Source of the DNA: Raineya orbicola | Lineage (GTDB): Bacteria; Bacteroidota; Bacteroidia; Cytophagales; Thermonemataceae | Reading direction: 5' to 3' | Length of the DNA: 53,962 nucleotides | NCBI RefSeq assembly: GCF_002843425.1 | Contig: NZ_NKXO01000025.1 | Location: 1 to 53,962, forward strand | Shown here: positions 19,374-28,028 of the stretch, in pieces | How the letters are laid out: every line of letters begins with the position of its first letter | How positions within the stretch are numbered: the first letter of the stretch is position 1 | The notes under the pieces: model-generated | Databases searched by the model: none | What the model saw: only the letters and a program-made list of their open reading frames with translations | Told to the model about the DNA's origin: nothing | Translations under genes and position numbers: made by a program

Positions 19374-20219
19374 ATGGCTTTCTTTTTTCGTTTGCTTGCC
19401 AAGCTACCTTTACGTTTGCTGTATGTTTTGAGTGATTTTTTGTATTTTTTAGCGTATTATGTGGTTGGCTATCGCAAAAAGGTAGTTTGGCAAAATCTGA
19501 AAAACTCTTTTCCCGAAAAATCTGAAAAAGAATTAAAAGCTATTCAAAAGCAGTTTTACAGGGGTTTAATAGATGTTTTTGTAGAAACGCTGAAAGTACT
19601 TGCTATTTCGCCACAAGAGTTAGAAAAAAGGGTGCGGGTAAAAGATTTAGATAAACTTACAAGTTATCTTTCTGAAAATAAAGCTGTACTAGTTTTTGTA
19701 GGGCATTTGTTCAATTGGGAGTGGCTCTCGCTGATTTGCAACCTGAAACAGCCTTATCCGCTTTATTTTGTGTATCAGCCTTTGAGTAATCGTTTCTTTG
19801 ACGACCTAATGCTTCAAATTCGTACTCGCTTTGGGGCGAAACCTCTTAAAATGCAGAATGTCCTGAAAGATGTTTTACAAAATCACAAGGAAAGTCGTAT
19901 AGTGGCGTTTTTGGCAGACCAAAGTCCTGCGGGTACAGAAAAAGACCATTGGACGCACTTTTTACATCAGGATACAGCTTTTTTTGCAGGAGTTGAAAAA
20001 ATTACCCTTAAATTAAACTTGCCTGTGCTTTTTGGAGGAGTACGTAAGCTAAAAAGAGGGCATTACGAATTGTATTTTGAAGAGATTTATCACCCTCAAA
20101 GGAGACCTGATAGGCAAATTACAGAAAATTATGTCAGGCTTTTAGAAAAACAAATTCAGGAAACTCCGCCGAATTGGCTTTGGTCGCATAAACGTTGGAA
20201 AAAGAAAAGAAATTTCTGA
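19374..20219 (+). CDS. Lysophospholipid/lipid A acyltransferase (LpxL/HtrB family)
   Basis: A 281-residue inner-membrane acyltransferase of the LPLAT superfamily LpxL/LpxM branch, which adds secondary acyl chains to lipid A. A hydrophobic N-terminal segment anchors it; the catalytic HX4E motif is HLFNWE near residue 106, and the FLADQSPAGT block near residue 180 is typical. Bacteroidota usually carry one or a few such genes, so lipid A is the likely substrate, though ornithine- or other lipid acylation cannot be excluded. It follows lon by 11 bases. Confidence 0.85.
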   Translation: MAFFFRLLAKLPLRLLYVLSDFLYFLAYYVVGYRKKVVWQNLKNSFPEKSEKELKAIQKQFYRGLIDVFVETLKVLAISPQELEKRVRVKDLDKLTSYLSENKAVLVFVGHLFNWEWLSLICNLKQPYPLYFVYQPLSNRFFDDLMLQIRTRFGAKPLKMQNVLKDVLQNHKESRIVAFLADQSPAGTEKDHWTHFLHQDTAFFAGVEKITLKLNLPVLFGGVRKLKRGHYELYFEEIYHPQRRPDRQITENYVRLLEKQIQETPPNWLWSHKRWKKKRNF

Positions 20220-20224
20220 AAAAA

Positions 20225-20255
20225 TTTGCATAAAAAATTTTTTCTATTAACTTTA
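20225..20255 (+). promoter_or_regulatory. Promoter-like pair before the lipid kinase gene
   Basis: TTTG (20225-20228), 19 bases, then TAACTTTA (20248-20255), one base off TAnnTTTG. Transcription would begin about 28 bases before the ATG at 20290. Confidence 0.45.
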
Positions 20256-20289
20256 CGTTCCTTTTATGTTAATTTAATGTTATCAAGCT

Positions 20290-21159
20290 ATGAAACTGCA
20301 ATTTGTAATCAATCCTATTTCAGGCGGTAAATCTAAAAAACGAGTAATTGAGGCTTTACAGAAGCATTTTCCGAAAAGTGAATATGAAATAGCCATAAAT
20401 TTCACCGAAAAAGAAAAGCACGCTACCGAAATTACACAGAGGGCAGTAGAAAAACTTGTTGATGTGGTAGTAGCAGTGGGAGGTGATGGCACTATCAACG
20501 AAGTAGCCCAAGCCTTGATAGGTTCGGAAATTCCTTTGGGGATTATTCCTTATGGTTCGGGGAATGGTTTGGCTCGCCACCTTAATATGTATGCTTCGCC
20601 CGAAAAAGCCGTTGAAATTATCAAAAAATTCAATCCGCAAAAAATAGACACTTGCGTTATTAACGAAAAGCCTTTTCTTTGCACTTCGGGCGTAGGTTTT
20701 GATGCTTACGTTAGTAGTCTTTTCGCACAAGCAGGCAAAAGAGGTTTTCAGACTTATGTAGAAAGCACTTTGAAAGCTTTTTTTCAGTATAAACCTGAAA
20801 CTTACATTTTAGAAACCGAAAATGGTACAATGGAAATGGAAGCCTTTTCGGTAACTTTTGCCAATGCCTCGCAATACGGCAATAATGCTTTTATTGCTCC
20901 CCAAGCCGATATTCAGGACGGCTGGCTTGATGTGTGCGTACTCACTCCTTTCCCAAAGTGGCAAATGCCCAAAATAGGTTTAGATTTGTTTCTGAAAAAT
21001 TTACCTAAAACTAAATATTATCAAAGTTTTAGAGTAAAAAGTGTAAAGCTCAAACGTTCCCAAGCGGGTGCAGTACATTTGGACGGCGAAAATTATGCTT
21101 TTGGAAAAGAGTTGAAGGTTACCATTCAGCCACAAAGCCTGAAAGTTTTGGTAGCTTGA
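20290..21159 (+). CDS. Diacylglycerol/lipid kinase family protein (YegS-like)
   Basis: A 289-residue cytoplasmic kinase with the DAGK catalytic domain. The ATP-binding signature GGDGTINEVAQAL (about 62-74) and the GSGNGLARHL loop (about 94-103) are present, and the C-terminal NAD-kinase-like domain is complete. The family phosphorylates diacylglycerol, sphingoid bases or other lipids; the substrate here is unknown. In Bacteroidota some related enzymes take part in sphingolipid metabolism, but nothing in this neighbourhood confirms that. Confidence 0.88.
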   Translation: MKLQFVINPISGGKSKKRVIEALQKHFPKSEYEIAINFTEKEKHATEITQRAVEKLVDVVVAVGGDGTINEVAQALIGSEIPLGIIPYGSGNGLARHLNMYASPEKAVEIIKKFNPQKIDTCVINEKPFLCTSGVGFDAYVSSLFAQAGKRGFQTYVESTLKAFFQYKPETYILETENGTMEMEAFSVTFANASQYGNNAFIAPQADIQDGWLDVCVLTPFPKWQMPKIGLDLFLKNLPKTKYYQSFRVKSVKLKRSQAGAVHLDGENYAFGKELKVTIQPQSLKVLVA

Positions 21160-21183
21160 TTGGCACAATTGCTTTACTTGATA

Positions 21184-21217
21184 CCTGTGAGATTTTCAAA
21201 ATCTTACAGGCATTTTT
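21184..21217 (+). terminator. Terminator after the lipid kinase gene
   Basis: CCTGTGAGATT (from 21184) pairs with AATCTTACAGG (to 21210), with one G-T pair and a short A/T loop, followed by CATTTTT. It lies 24 bases after the stop. Confidence 0.75.
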
Positions 21218-21252
21218 ATGAAAAACAAAAACTTTTCACTTTTTAGAATTGT

Positions 21253-22449
21253 TTGGAAAAGAAAAAATTGGAAACATTTACCACCAGTTCGCTTACTATT
21301 TTACCCACAGAAATTTTTGAATGGGCTTTGCAGAAGGGTTACGCTACGGCTTTATGGCGTTTGCCTGATAGCAAAACTATACATTGCCTAATTGATTTTT
21401 CTGAAAAAATTGAGCCACAGCCTTTGCAGGTAGATGAATTTAACGAAAGAAAAGGCTTTATTTTCAGTCCTTTTGAAAATGAGAGTTTGCAGAAAATTTT
21501 TTTCCTGAATGCTGATTTTTACAGTAATTCCGCCCAAACTCTAACCGCTGAAAGCATTTTTCTTCTCAAAGATTTTAATAGCAAGTACAAGGAATTTTCC
21601 GATACCCCCCGAAGTCCAGTTCAGTTGATTTTGCCAAATACAGATTTGGAGAAAACACAACATTTGCATTTGGTAGAAAAGGCGGTTGGAGCTATCAAGG
21701 GAAAGACTTTTCAGAAAGTTGTGCTTTCAAGAAAGATGAAAGTAGGGATTTCTGATGCTTTGCAAATTTCTTATGTTTTTCAAAATCTTTGTGCTTTGTA
21801 TTCTTCGGCTTTTGTTTCGGTGGTGTATGTGCCTAACTGCAATATTTGGATAGGGGCAAGTCCTGAAATTTTAGTCAGTGTGGATAAAAATAACATCTTT
21901 CGCACAATGGCACTGGCAGGTACGCAAAAATACCCCGAAGAGGCAAATCTTTCCGAAATCACTTGGACACAGAAAGAAATAGAGGAGCAGGCTCTTGTGA
22001 GCCGTTACATTATCAATGCTTTTAAGAAAATACGTTTGCGAGAATTTGAAGAAGATGGTCCCCGAACTATTAGGGCAGGAAATTTGGCTCATTTGCGTAC
22101 CGATTTTTGGGTAAATCTGAACGAAGTACATTTTCCGCACCTTTGGCAAGTGATGTTAGGACTTTTGCACCCTACTTCGGCGGTTTGTGGTATGCCCAAA
22201 GATGAAAGTTTGGCATTTATCCGAAACTTTGAAGGCTACGATAGGGAGTTTTATAGCGGTTTTTTGGGGCAAGTGAATATAGAGCAAGAAACGCACATTT
22301 TTGTAAATTTACGTTGTATGCAGATTTTACCTTCTTTGCAAGAGGCTTATGTGTATGCGGGTGGAGGTATTACGGCTAATTCTAACCCTGAAAAGGAATG
22401 GAATGAAACAGCCCTGAAAATGGAAACTATTCTGAAAGCAATCGGCTAA
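21253..22449 (+). CDS. menF: Isochorismate synthase
   Basis: Chorismate-binding enzyme converting chorismate to isochorismate, here most likely for menaquinone synthesis, the usual respiratory quinone of Bacteroidota. The 398-residue product carries the family blocks IGASPEILVSV, RTMALAGTQ, CGMPKDESLAFIRNFEGYDREFYSGFLGQVN-type and YAGGGITANSNPEKEWNET. No ATG exists at the front of the frame; TTG at 21253 (or a second TTG at 21268) is the likely start. Other men genes are not in the window, so entC for a siderophore is a formal alternative. Confidence 0.9.
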   Translation: MEKKKLETFTTSSLTILPTEIFEWALQKGYATALWRLPDSKTIHCLIDFSEKIEPQPLQVDEFNERKGFIFSPFENESLQKIFFLNADFYSNSAQTLTAESIFLLKDFNSKYKEFSDTPRSPVQLILPNTDLEKTQHLHLVEKAVGAIKGKTFQKVVLSRKMKVGISDALQISYVFQNLCALYSSAFVSVVYVPNCNIWIGASPEILVSVDKNNIFRTMALAGTQKYPEEANLSEITWTQKEIEEQALVSRYIINAFKKIRLREFEEDGPRTIRAGNLAHLRTDFWVNLNEVHFPHLWQVMLGLLHPTSAVCGMPKDESLAFIRNFEGYDREFYSGFLGQVNIEQETHIFVNLRCMQILPSLQEAYVYAGGGITANSNPEKEWNETALKMETILKAIG

Positions 22450-22455
22450 AAAACA

Positions 22456-22482
22456 AAAATTCCCGCCATAGGCGAGAACTTT
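22456..22482. terminator. Terminator between the convergent menF and aceA genes
   Basis: TTCCCGCC (22460-22467), loop ATA, GGCGAGAA (22471-22478) forms a stem with one mismatch. On the minus strand it is followed by a T-rich run (complement of 22450-22459), fitting the end of aceA; on the plus strand CTTTT follows. It probably serves both genes. Confidence 0.65.
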
Positions 22483-22512
22483 TGGTCAAGAAACAACGCA
22501 ATCTGTTTATCT

Positions 22513-23793
22513 TTAGTGCTTAAATTGAGCTTCTTCGGTAGAGCCTTTCAGAGCCACAGTGGAGGCTTCCCCTCCTGTAATGACTTCTTGCACGCTATCA
22601 AAATAACCTACACCCACAAAAGACTGATGTTTTACAGCTTTGAAACCTTTGCTTTGTAGGGCGAATTCTCTTTGTTGTAGTTCAGAATAGCCTGCCATAC
22701 CTTTACCTTTGTAAGCGAGAGCTAATTCAAACATACTGGTATTGAGAGCGTGGAAACCTGCAAGCGTAATGAATTGAAACTTATACCCCAAGTCTGCCAA
22801 GTTTTCTCGGAAAGTGAGCATTTCTTTTTCAGAAAGTTTTGCCGCCCAGTTGAACGAAGGTGAGCAATTGTAAGCAAGCAATTTGCCCGGATATTGAGCG
22901 TGAATGGCTTGTGCAAATTCGCGAGCCTCGCCAAGGTCAGGGTGACTGGTTTCCATCCAAAGCAAATCGGCATAAGGAGCATAAGAAAGCCCACGGCTAA
23001 TAGCTTGCTCAATGCCACACTTTACGTAGTAAAATCCTTCGCTACTGCGTTCTCCTGTAATAAAGGCTTGGTCGCGAGGGTCTATATCGCTGGTAAGCAA
23101 ATTAGCGGCATCGGCATCGGTGCGAGCAATGATTACGGTAGGCACACCCATTACGTCGCTTGCAAGCCTTGCGGCAATGAGTTTTTGGATAGCTTCTTGG
23201 GTAGGAACAAGCACTTTTCCGCCCAAATGACCGCATTTTTTAGCCGAAGAGAGCTGGTCTTCAAAATGTACGCCTGCGGCACCTGCTTCAATCATCATTT
23301 TCATAAGCTCGTAGGCATTGAGGTTTCCTCCGAAACCTGCTTCGGCATCAGCAACAATAGGCAAGAAATAATCTACATTGCCTTCGCCTGTAAGGTATTG
23401 AATTTGGTCGGCACGCAAAAGGGCTTTATTGATACGCCTTACTACCGCAGGAACACTATCCACGGGATAAAGACTTTGGTCGGGGTACATTTCGCCTGCC
23501 AAATTGGCATCGGCGGCTACTTGCCAGCCGCTCAAATAAATAGCATCTAAACCTGCTTGTGCTTCTTGAATGGCTTGGTTGCCTGTCAAAGCCCCTAACC
23601 CTGCTACGTAATGCTGAGTATTGAGTTTTTTCCACAATTTTTCTGCTCCTTTGCGAGCCAATGTGTATTCAATTTGCAAAGAGCCTGTGAGTTTCACGAC
23701 ATCTTCGGCAGTGTAGGGGCGTTCTATGCCTTTCCAGCGGGGATTGCTTGCCCAGTCTTGCAGTAGAGCATTGATTTTTTCTTGGCGTGTCAT
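22513..23793 (-). CDS. aceA: Isocitrate lyase
   Basis: Glyoxylate-shunt enzyme splitting isocitrate into succinate and glyoxylate, needed for growth on acetate or fatty acids. The catalytic [14 protein letters not shown] block is intact, as are the substrate-binding regions [19 protein letters not shown] and [14 protein letters not shown] place the start at the ATG at 23793 ([14 protein letters not shown], 426 residues), matching the family; an upstream ATG at 23847 adds 18 residues and would give a leader of under ten bases from the predicted promoter. Malate synthase is not nearby. Repeated operator-like sites overlap the promoter. Confidence 0.96.
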   Translation of the reverse strand: MTRQEKINALLQDWASNPRWKGIERPYTAEDVVKLTGSLQIEYTLARKGAEKLWKKLNTQHYVAGLGALTGNQAIQEAQAGLDAIYLSGWQVAADANLAGEMYPDQSLYPVDSVPAVVRRINKALLRADQIQYLTGEGNVDYFLPIVADAEAGFGGNLNAYELMKMMIEAGAAGVHFEDQLSSAKKCGHLGGKVLVPTQEAIQKLIAARLASDVMGVPTVIIARTDADAANLLTSDIDPRDQAFITGERSSEGFYYVKCGIEQAISRGLSYAPYADLLWMETSHPDLGEAREFAQAIHAQYPGKLLAYNCSPSFNWAAKLSEKEMLTFRENLADLGYKFQFITLAGFHALNTSMFELALAYKGKGMAGYSELQQREFALQSKGFKAVKHQSFVGVGYFDSVQEVITGGEASTVALKGSTEEAQFKH

Positions 23794-23861
23794 TGGGTTA
23801 GTATGTTTTGGGTGAAACCATTTTTCTTTTGAAAAACACTTTTTCATACGGAAATCTGTTA

Positions 23862-23893
23862 CAAAGATAATTTAGCGAAAAATATAAGTCAAG
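23862..23893 (-). promoter_or_regulatory. Promoter of aceA
   Basis: On the minus strand TATCTTTG (23869-23862) is a good -7 box, and CTTGAC with its TTG at 23892-23890 lies 20 bases upstream as the -33 element. Initiation would be near 23855. The inverted copy of the TTTCGCTAAA motif falls between the two boxes. Confidence 0.6.
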
Positions 23894-23928
23894 CGAAATT
23901 TCGCTAAAATTTTATTTTTCGCTAAAAT
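23871..23928. promoter_or_regulatory. Repeated operator-like motif TTTCGCTAAA at the aceA promoter
   Basis: Three copies of TTTCGCTAAA occur in 58 bases: inverted as TTTAGCGAAA at 23871-23880, and direct at 23899-23908 and 23917-23926, the two direct copies sharing TTTCGCTAAAAT exactly 18 bases apart. The middle copy is also half of a perfect 14-base palindrome AGCGAAATTTCGCT (23892-23905). One site lies between the promoter boxes and the others overlap or precede the -33 box, as expected for a binding site of a transcription factor controlling the glyoxylate shunt. The factor is unknown. Confidence 0.6.
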
Positions 23929-23974
23929 TTTTCCCAAAATTGTGTTTAAGTAAGTTTTTTTTGAATTTAGCCAA

Positions 23975-24000
23975 GAAAAAAAGGGCTTTTATAGCCCTTT
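23975..24000 (-). terminator. Terminator of hisB
   Basis: AAAGGGCT (23980-23987) and AGCCCTTT (23993-24000) form a perfect stem with a 5-base loop. Read on the minus strand it is followed by a T run and lies 31 bases after the hisB stop, so hisB and aceA are separate units. Confidence 0.8.
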
Positions 24001-24031
24001 CTGAAATTTTCTGAAAACTGCAACCCGAAAG

Positions 24032-25156
24032 CTACAAAATTCCTTTGGTAGAAGGAATATCCTGATGTTCTATTTGTATAGCTTGCCGAATGGCTTTGGC
24101 AAAGGCTTTGAAAGTAGCTTCAATGATGTGATGGTCGTTTTCGCCTTGCGAGTAAATATGCAAATTGCAAAGGGCTGTATCGGAAAAAGATTTGAAAAAG
24201 TGTTTGCACATTTCCGAAGGGAAATCACCGACTTTCTCGCGTTTGAGATTCATTTGAGCCACGAAATAAGGTCTGCCTGAAAAATCCAAAGCCACTTGGG
24301 CAAGGGTTTCGTCCATTGGTAGGGTAAAATGTCCGTAGCGAGCAATGCCCTTTTTATTACCCAAAGCCACTTTGAAAGCCTCTCCTAATGCCAAAGCAGT
24401 GTCTTCAATGGTATGATGCTCGTCTATATGTAAATCTCCTTGTACGCGTATGCGTAAGGCAATGCGGGCGTGTTTGGAGATTTGCTCCAACATATGGTCA
24501 AAAAAGCCAATGCGTGTCTGAATATCGGTATATTCGTAGCTGTCCAAATTGAGTTCTACACGAATATCCGTTTCTTTGGTTTTTCGGTGAATGAGGGCTT
24601 TGCGTTCGGTTTTATTTTTTTCTGCTAAAAATTGAGCAATTTCGTCCCAGTCATTCGTTTGCAAAGCGAGAGCTTTTTGATGTTTTTCGGCAAGTGGCAA
24701 AGTAGAAGCGTTGAACAAAATCCCTTTGATGCCCATATTATAGGCAAGTTCAAGGTCGGTGAGGCGGTCGCCAATAACGTAGCATTGTGAGTAATCAATA
24801 TCGTTTTGGTTGAGATAATGCTCTACAAGTCCTGTACGGGGTTTGCGAGTAGGGGCATTTTCGTGTTCAAAGGTTTTATCAATAAGAATTTCGGCGAAAG
24901 TAATACCTTCACCTTCCAGTGTTTGAAGCATTTTTTGATGAGGAGGGAGAAAATCGGTTTCAGGCAAAGAGGCAGTACCCAAGCCATCTTGATTGGTAAC
25001 TATTACCAATTCGTAGCCTAAATTATTTTGCAAAAAATGTAAATTGCGAATTACTTTCGGAATAAATGAAAGTTTTGCAAGGCTATCTACTTGAAAATTA
25101 TCGGTAGGTTCAACAATAATAGTGCCGTCGCGGTCAAGGAATAAAATTTTTCGCAT
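24032..25156 (-). CDS. hisB: Bifunctional histidinol-phosphatase / imidazoleglycerol-phosphate dehydratase
   Basis: Bifunctional histidine-biosynthesis enzyme of 374 residues. The N-terminal HAD phosphatase has the nucleophile motif LDRDGTI (residues 6-12) and carries the histidinol-phosphatase step; the C-terminal dehydratase (from about 175) has its metal-binding HHTIEDTALALGEAF and HHIIEATFKAF motifs. This fusion is known from gamma-proteobacteria and Bacteroidota. It is not accompanied by other his genes in this window. The start MRKILFLDRDGT is the only good candidate. Confidence 0.96.
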   Translation of the reverse strand: MRKILFLDRDGTIIVEPTDNFQVDSLAKLSFIPKVIRNLHFLQNNLGYELVIVTNQDGLGTASLPETDFLPPHQKMLQTLEGEGITFAEILIDKTFEHENAPTRKPRTGLVEHYLNQNDIDYSQCYVIGDRLTDLELAYNMGIKGILFNASTLPLAEKHQKALALQTNDWDEIAQFLAEKNKTERKALIHRKTKETDIRVELNLDSYEYTDIQTRIGFFDHMLEQISKHARIALRIRVQGDLHIDEHHTIEDTALALGEAFKVALGNKKGIARYGHFTLPMDETLAQVALDFSGRPYFVAQMNLKREKVGDFPSEMCKHFFKSFSDTALCNLHIYSQGENDHHIIEATFKAFAKAIRQAIQIEHQDIPSTKGIL

Positions 25157-25203
25157 AAATTCTAAATTTAGAGGGGCAATTTAGAAAAAATTATGATTTT
25201 TCT

Positions 25204-25234
25204 TTTGGAGTTGAAAAGTTTTTTTATACCTTTG
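25204..25234 (+). promoter_or_regulatory. Promoter of the proline tRNA gene
   Basis: TTTG (25204-25207), 19 bases, TACCTTTG (25227-25234) is a full match to the Bacteroidota promoter pattern. The next bases CAGTCC are identical to those at the ribosomal operon promoter. Initiation would be close to 25240, about 12 bases before the tRNA. Confidence 0.75.
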
Positions 25235-25251
25235 CAGTCCGAAAGATTGTT

Positions 25252-25325
25252 CGGGATGTAGCACAGCCAGGTAGTGCACTCGTTTAGGGTGCGAGGGGTC
25301 GCTGGTTCAAATCCAGTCATCCCGA
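25252..25325 (+). tRNA. tRNA-Pro, anticodon AGG
   Basis: A full cloverleaf can be drawn: acceptor CGGGATG/CATCCCG (25252-25258, 25318-25324), D stem GCAC/GTGC, anticodon stem CTCGT/GCGAG, T stem GCTGG/CCAGT with loop TTCAAAT, and discriminator A at 25325. C1-G72 with A73 is usual for proline tRNAs. The anticodon loop TTAGGGT (25284-25290) puts AGG at 25286-25288. CCA is not encoded. Adenine at position 34 is uncommon in bacteria outside tRNA-Arg and would decode CCU, and more if it is deaminated to inosine. Confidence 0.92.
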
Positions 25326-25329
25326 CAAA

Positions 25330-25368
25330 AAAGCCTCAAAATCTGATGATTTGAGGCTTTCTTTTTTC
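25330..25368. terminator. Bidirectional terminator after the tRNA
   Basis: AAAGCCTCAAA (25330-25340) pairs with TTTGAGGCTTT (25350-25360), followed by CTTTTTTC on the plus strand and by a T run on the minus strand. It ends both the tRNA transcript and the convergent phosphatase gene at 25384. Confidence 0.88.
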
Positions 25369-25383
25369 TTTCATAATTTTGAT

Positions 25384-26241
25384 TTAGGATATTTTTCTAT
25401 GGAGCAGGTTTTCAACCAATTCTAATTCTTCTACATTAAAATCGTTCATTTCATCAAGCTCTTCGTCTTTTTCATCTTCTTGGGCGTACTCGGCGTGAAT
25501 ATCCACATCTTTGATGTAATGCACAAGTTCCCAATTTCCATTGAAATCCTCTGTAAGAGCCGTAAGCGACTCAACCCAATCACCTGAATTAAGGTACAAA
25601 ATGCCGTCTATTTCTTTCATAGCAGGCTGATGAATATGCCCGCAAATTACGGCATCGCACTGCTTGATTTTAGCGAAATGAGCAAGTTCTTTTTCAAAAT
25701 CATCAATATAAGAAACTGCCGTTTTTACTTTGGCTTTAATTTTTTGCGAAAGCGAATAATAGGGCAACCCTCGTTTGGCTCGGTACTGGTTGTAACGCTT
25801 ATTAAGCCAAAGCAGAAAGTTATAGCCAATGTCGCCCAATTTAGCTACAAATTTTAATTTGGTAGTGATGCTATCAAAAATATCGCCGTGTGTAATATAG
25901 TAGCGTTTGCCAAAACTTTCATAAATGTAATCTTTGCAAATGGAAAGTCTGCCAATACGCAATGGCAAGATTTGGTCAAGAAAATCATCGTGATTGCCTC
26001 TAACGTAAATGACACGTGTTTTGTATTTGTCCATCATTTTCAGGACAACTTTGATAAAACGCGTATGCTTACGTTTCCATTTGCCTGAGCGTTGCAGTTG
26101 CCAGCCGTCGATAATATCGCCGTTTAAGATAAGGGTTTCGCAAGTATTTTGTTTTAGAAAACGGACAAGCTGTTTGGTTTTTGAACCTGATGCCCCCAAA
26201 TGAACATCAGAAATAACGATGGTTTTATGATGCTTTTTCAA
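25384..26241 (-). CDS. UDP-2,3-diacylglucosamine diphosphatase-like metallophosphoesterase (LpxH family)
   Basis: A 285-residue calcineurin-like phosphoesterase related to LpxH, which hydrolyses UDP-2,3-diacylglucosamine to lipid X in lipid A synthesis. Metal-binding motifs are in order: SDVHLGA (about 11-17), GDIIDGW (about 41-47), GNHDD (about 82-86) and GHIHQP (about 201-206). It is longer than E. coli LpxH (about 240), with an acidic C-terminal tail rich in Glu and Asp. The family also contains enzymes of unknown substrate, so lpxH is probable but not assigned. It is a single-gene unit ended by a bidirectional terminator. Confidence 0.85.
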   Translation of the reverse strand: MKKHHKTIVISDVHLGASGSKTKQLVRFLKQNTCETLILNGDIIDGWQLQRSGKWKRKHTRFIKVVLKMMDKYKTRVIYVRGNHDDFLDQILPLRIGRLSICKDYIYESFGKRYYITHGDIFDSITTKLKFVAKLGDIGYNFLLWLNKRYNQYRAKRGLPYYSLSQKIKAKVKTAVSYIDDFEKELAHFAKIKQCDAVICGHIHQPAMKEIDGILYLNSGDWVESLTALTEDFNGNWELVHYIKDVDIHAEYAQEDEKDEELDEMNDFNVEELELVENLLHRKIS

Positions 26242-26348
26242 GGCAGTTTTTTTACAAAATACGTCTTTTTCTTTGTTTTGAGTGTAAAAAAAATATTACG
26301 AAATATTGAATTTTTGGGCTTTTAATCAGCTTTTAAGCAACAATAAAT

Positions 26349-26356
26349 TAACTTTG
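26349..26356 (+). promoter_or_regulatory. -7 box before the S10 peptidase gene
   Basis: TAACTTTG fits TAnnTTTG, 71 bases before the start codon at 26428. No TTTG lies at the right distance upstream, so this is a partial match. Confidence 0.35.
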
Positions 26357-26427
26357 AAACAGAAACTTTTATTTTTTAAGGAAAGACAAAATTTTTTCTT
26401 TTTTCCAACGTTGAGCAATAAAAATTT

Positions 26428-27939
26428 ATGTTTATGCAAATGCCAAAAGTTACAATACTTGTGTTGCTGTGGATTTTTACTACTTACGCTTTTGCCCAAC
26501 AAACTGAAAATAAAGAAAAAGAGGGTAAGCGAGAAAATCCACCGCCTAAAATCGTAGAAACCAATCATCAGATTACTATTCAGGGAAAAATCATCAAATA
26601 CAAAGCCCAAACAGGTTTTTTGCAGCTGCAAGACGAATACGGCAAACCCAAAGCAAATATTTTTTTCATAGCCTACACTCAAGAGGGAATTAGTGATGTT
26701 ACTAAACGTCCGATTACATTTTGTTTCAATGGCGGACCGGGTTCGGCTTCGCTTTGGCTTCATTTGGGCGTGATAGGACCCAAAAGAGTGCTAATGACAG
26801 ACAAAGGCGAACCTTTACCCCCACCTTACAAATATATTGATAATGAATTTAGCTGGTTAGATAAAACGGATTTGGTATTCATTGACCCCGTGAATACAGG
26901 TTACAGCCGAGCCGTAGAAGGGGAAAAACCTGCTCAATTTTTGGGTTATGTGGAAGATATTGAAAGTGTGGGTGAGTTCATTCGTTTGTACTGCTCTAAA
27001 AATGCTCGTTGGGCTTCGCCGAAATATTTAGCAGGAGAAAGCTATGGCACTACACGTGCTGTTGGTTTGGCAAATTATTTACAAGACCGCTACAATATGT
27101 ATTTTAATGGTTTGTGTCTGATTTCGGCGGTTTTGCAGTTTCAAACGGTGCGTTTTGATAAAGGCAACGATTTGCCCTACATTTTATTTTTGCCTACTTA
27201 TACGGCTACGGCTTGGTATCATAAAAAGCTACCCACCGACTTACAACAAAAAGATTTGAAGTCTTTGCTTAAAGAGGTAGAAAATTTTGCTCTGAATGAA
27301 TATGCTACTTTTCTTGTAAAAGGCGATTGGGCAACAGAAACAGAAAAAAAGAGTGTCGCAGAAAAGCTACAACGTTATACAGGACTTTCTGCTGAATTTT
27401 TGGCAAATTGTTTTTATAGAATAGAAATTGGGCGTTTCTGTAAAGAACTTTTACGCAAAGAAGGCAAAACCGTAGGGCGTTTGGATAGCCGAATGATAGG
27501 CGTAGATTACGACAATGCAGGCGAAAGATTTGAATTTGACCCCAGCCTGAATGCCACTATATCAGGACCTTATGCAACGGCTATCAATCAGTATATTCGG
27601 CAAGAGCTTAAATTTGAAACACATTTAGCTTATGAAGTGCTTACCAGTAGAGTGCAACCTTGGAATTACAACAATGTTCAGAATAGGTATCTGAACGTAG
27701 CCGAAGAGTTGCGTAGTGCTATGGCGAAAAATCCTGCCTTGAAAGTTTGGGTATGTAGCGGTTATTATGACTTTGCAACCCCTTACTTTGCCACAGATTA
27801 CACTTTCAATCACGCTTTTTTACGCCCTGAACAAAAGAAAAACATTCGTACTACTTACTATGAGGCGGGGCATATGATGTACATACACAAAGAGTCCTTT
27901 TTACAAATGAGAAAAGATTTAGAAAAATTTTTCGAGTAA
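26428..27939 (+). CDS. Secreted S10-family serine carboxypeptidase-like protein
   Basis: A 503-residue exported alpha/beta hydrolase of peptidase family S10. A signal peptide ends near TYAFAQQ. The oxyanion region NGGPGSASLWLHLG is about residues 93-106; the nucleophile is Ser 205 in GESYGT; the catalytic Asp and His are expected in SGYYDFATPYFA and EAGHMMYIH near the C-terminus. All triad parts are present, so activity is likely: removal of C-terminal residues from peptides in the periplasm or outside. A second ATG at 26434 is possible as start. No T9SS sorting domain is seen. Confidence 0.88.
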   Translation: MFMQMPKVTILVLLWIFTTYAFAQQTENKEKEGKRENPPPKIVETNHQITIQGKIIKYKAQTGFLQLQDEYGKPKANIFFIAYTQEGISDVTKRPITFCFNGGPGSASLWLHLGVIGPKRVLMTDKGEPLPPPYKYIDNEFSWLDKTDLVFIDPVNTGYSRAVEGEKPAQFLGYVEDIESVGEFIRLYCSKNARWASPKYLAGESYGTTRAVGLANYLQDRYNMYFNGLCLISAVLQFQTVRFDKGNDLPYILFLPTYTATAWYHKKLPTDLQQKDLKSLLKEVENFALNEYATFLVKGDWATETEKKSVAEKLQRYTGLSAEFLANCFYRIEIGRFCKELLRKEGKTVGRLDSRMIGVDYDNAGERFEFDPSLNATISGPYATAINQYIRQELKFETHLAYEVLTSRVQPWNYNNVQNRYLNVAEELRSAMAKNPALKVWVCSGYYDFATPYFATDYTFNHAFLRPEQKKNIRTTYYEAGHMMYIHKESFLQMRKDLEKFFE

Positions 27940-28028
27940 AGACACCTTTTTTTCTTTCACAATCCAAAAATTTTCTGCATTTTTTCCGAAATTTGCAGAA
28001 ACTTGTTAATGCTTAAAAAATCAAAATT

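Noticed and set aside
22894-23550. 218-codon open frame opposite aceA
   Set aside because: It is fully antisense to the highly conserved isocitrate lyase and has no recognisable protein features; long antisense frames arise from codon bias.
26326-26763. 145-codon minus-strand frame opposite the start of the S10 peptidase
   Set aside because: Low-complexity Leu/Phe/Lys-rich sequence produced by A/T-rich DNA, antisense to a clear signal peptide and domain.
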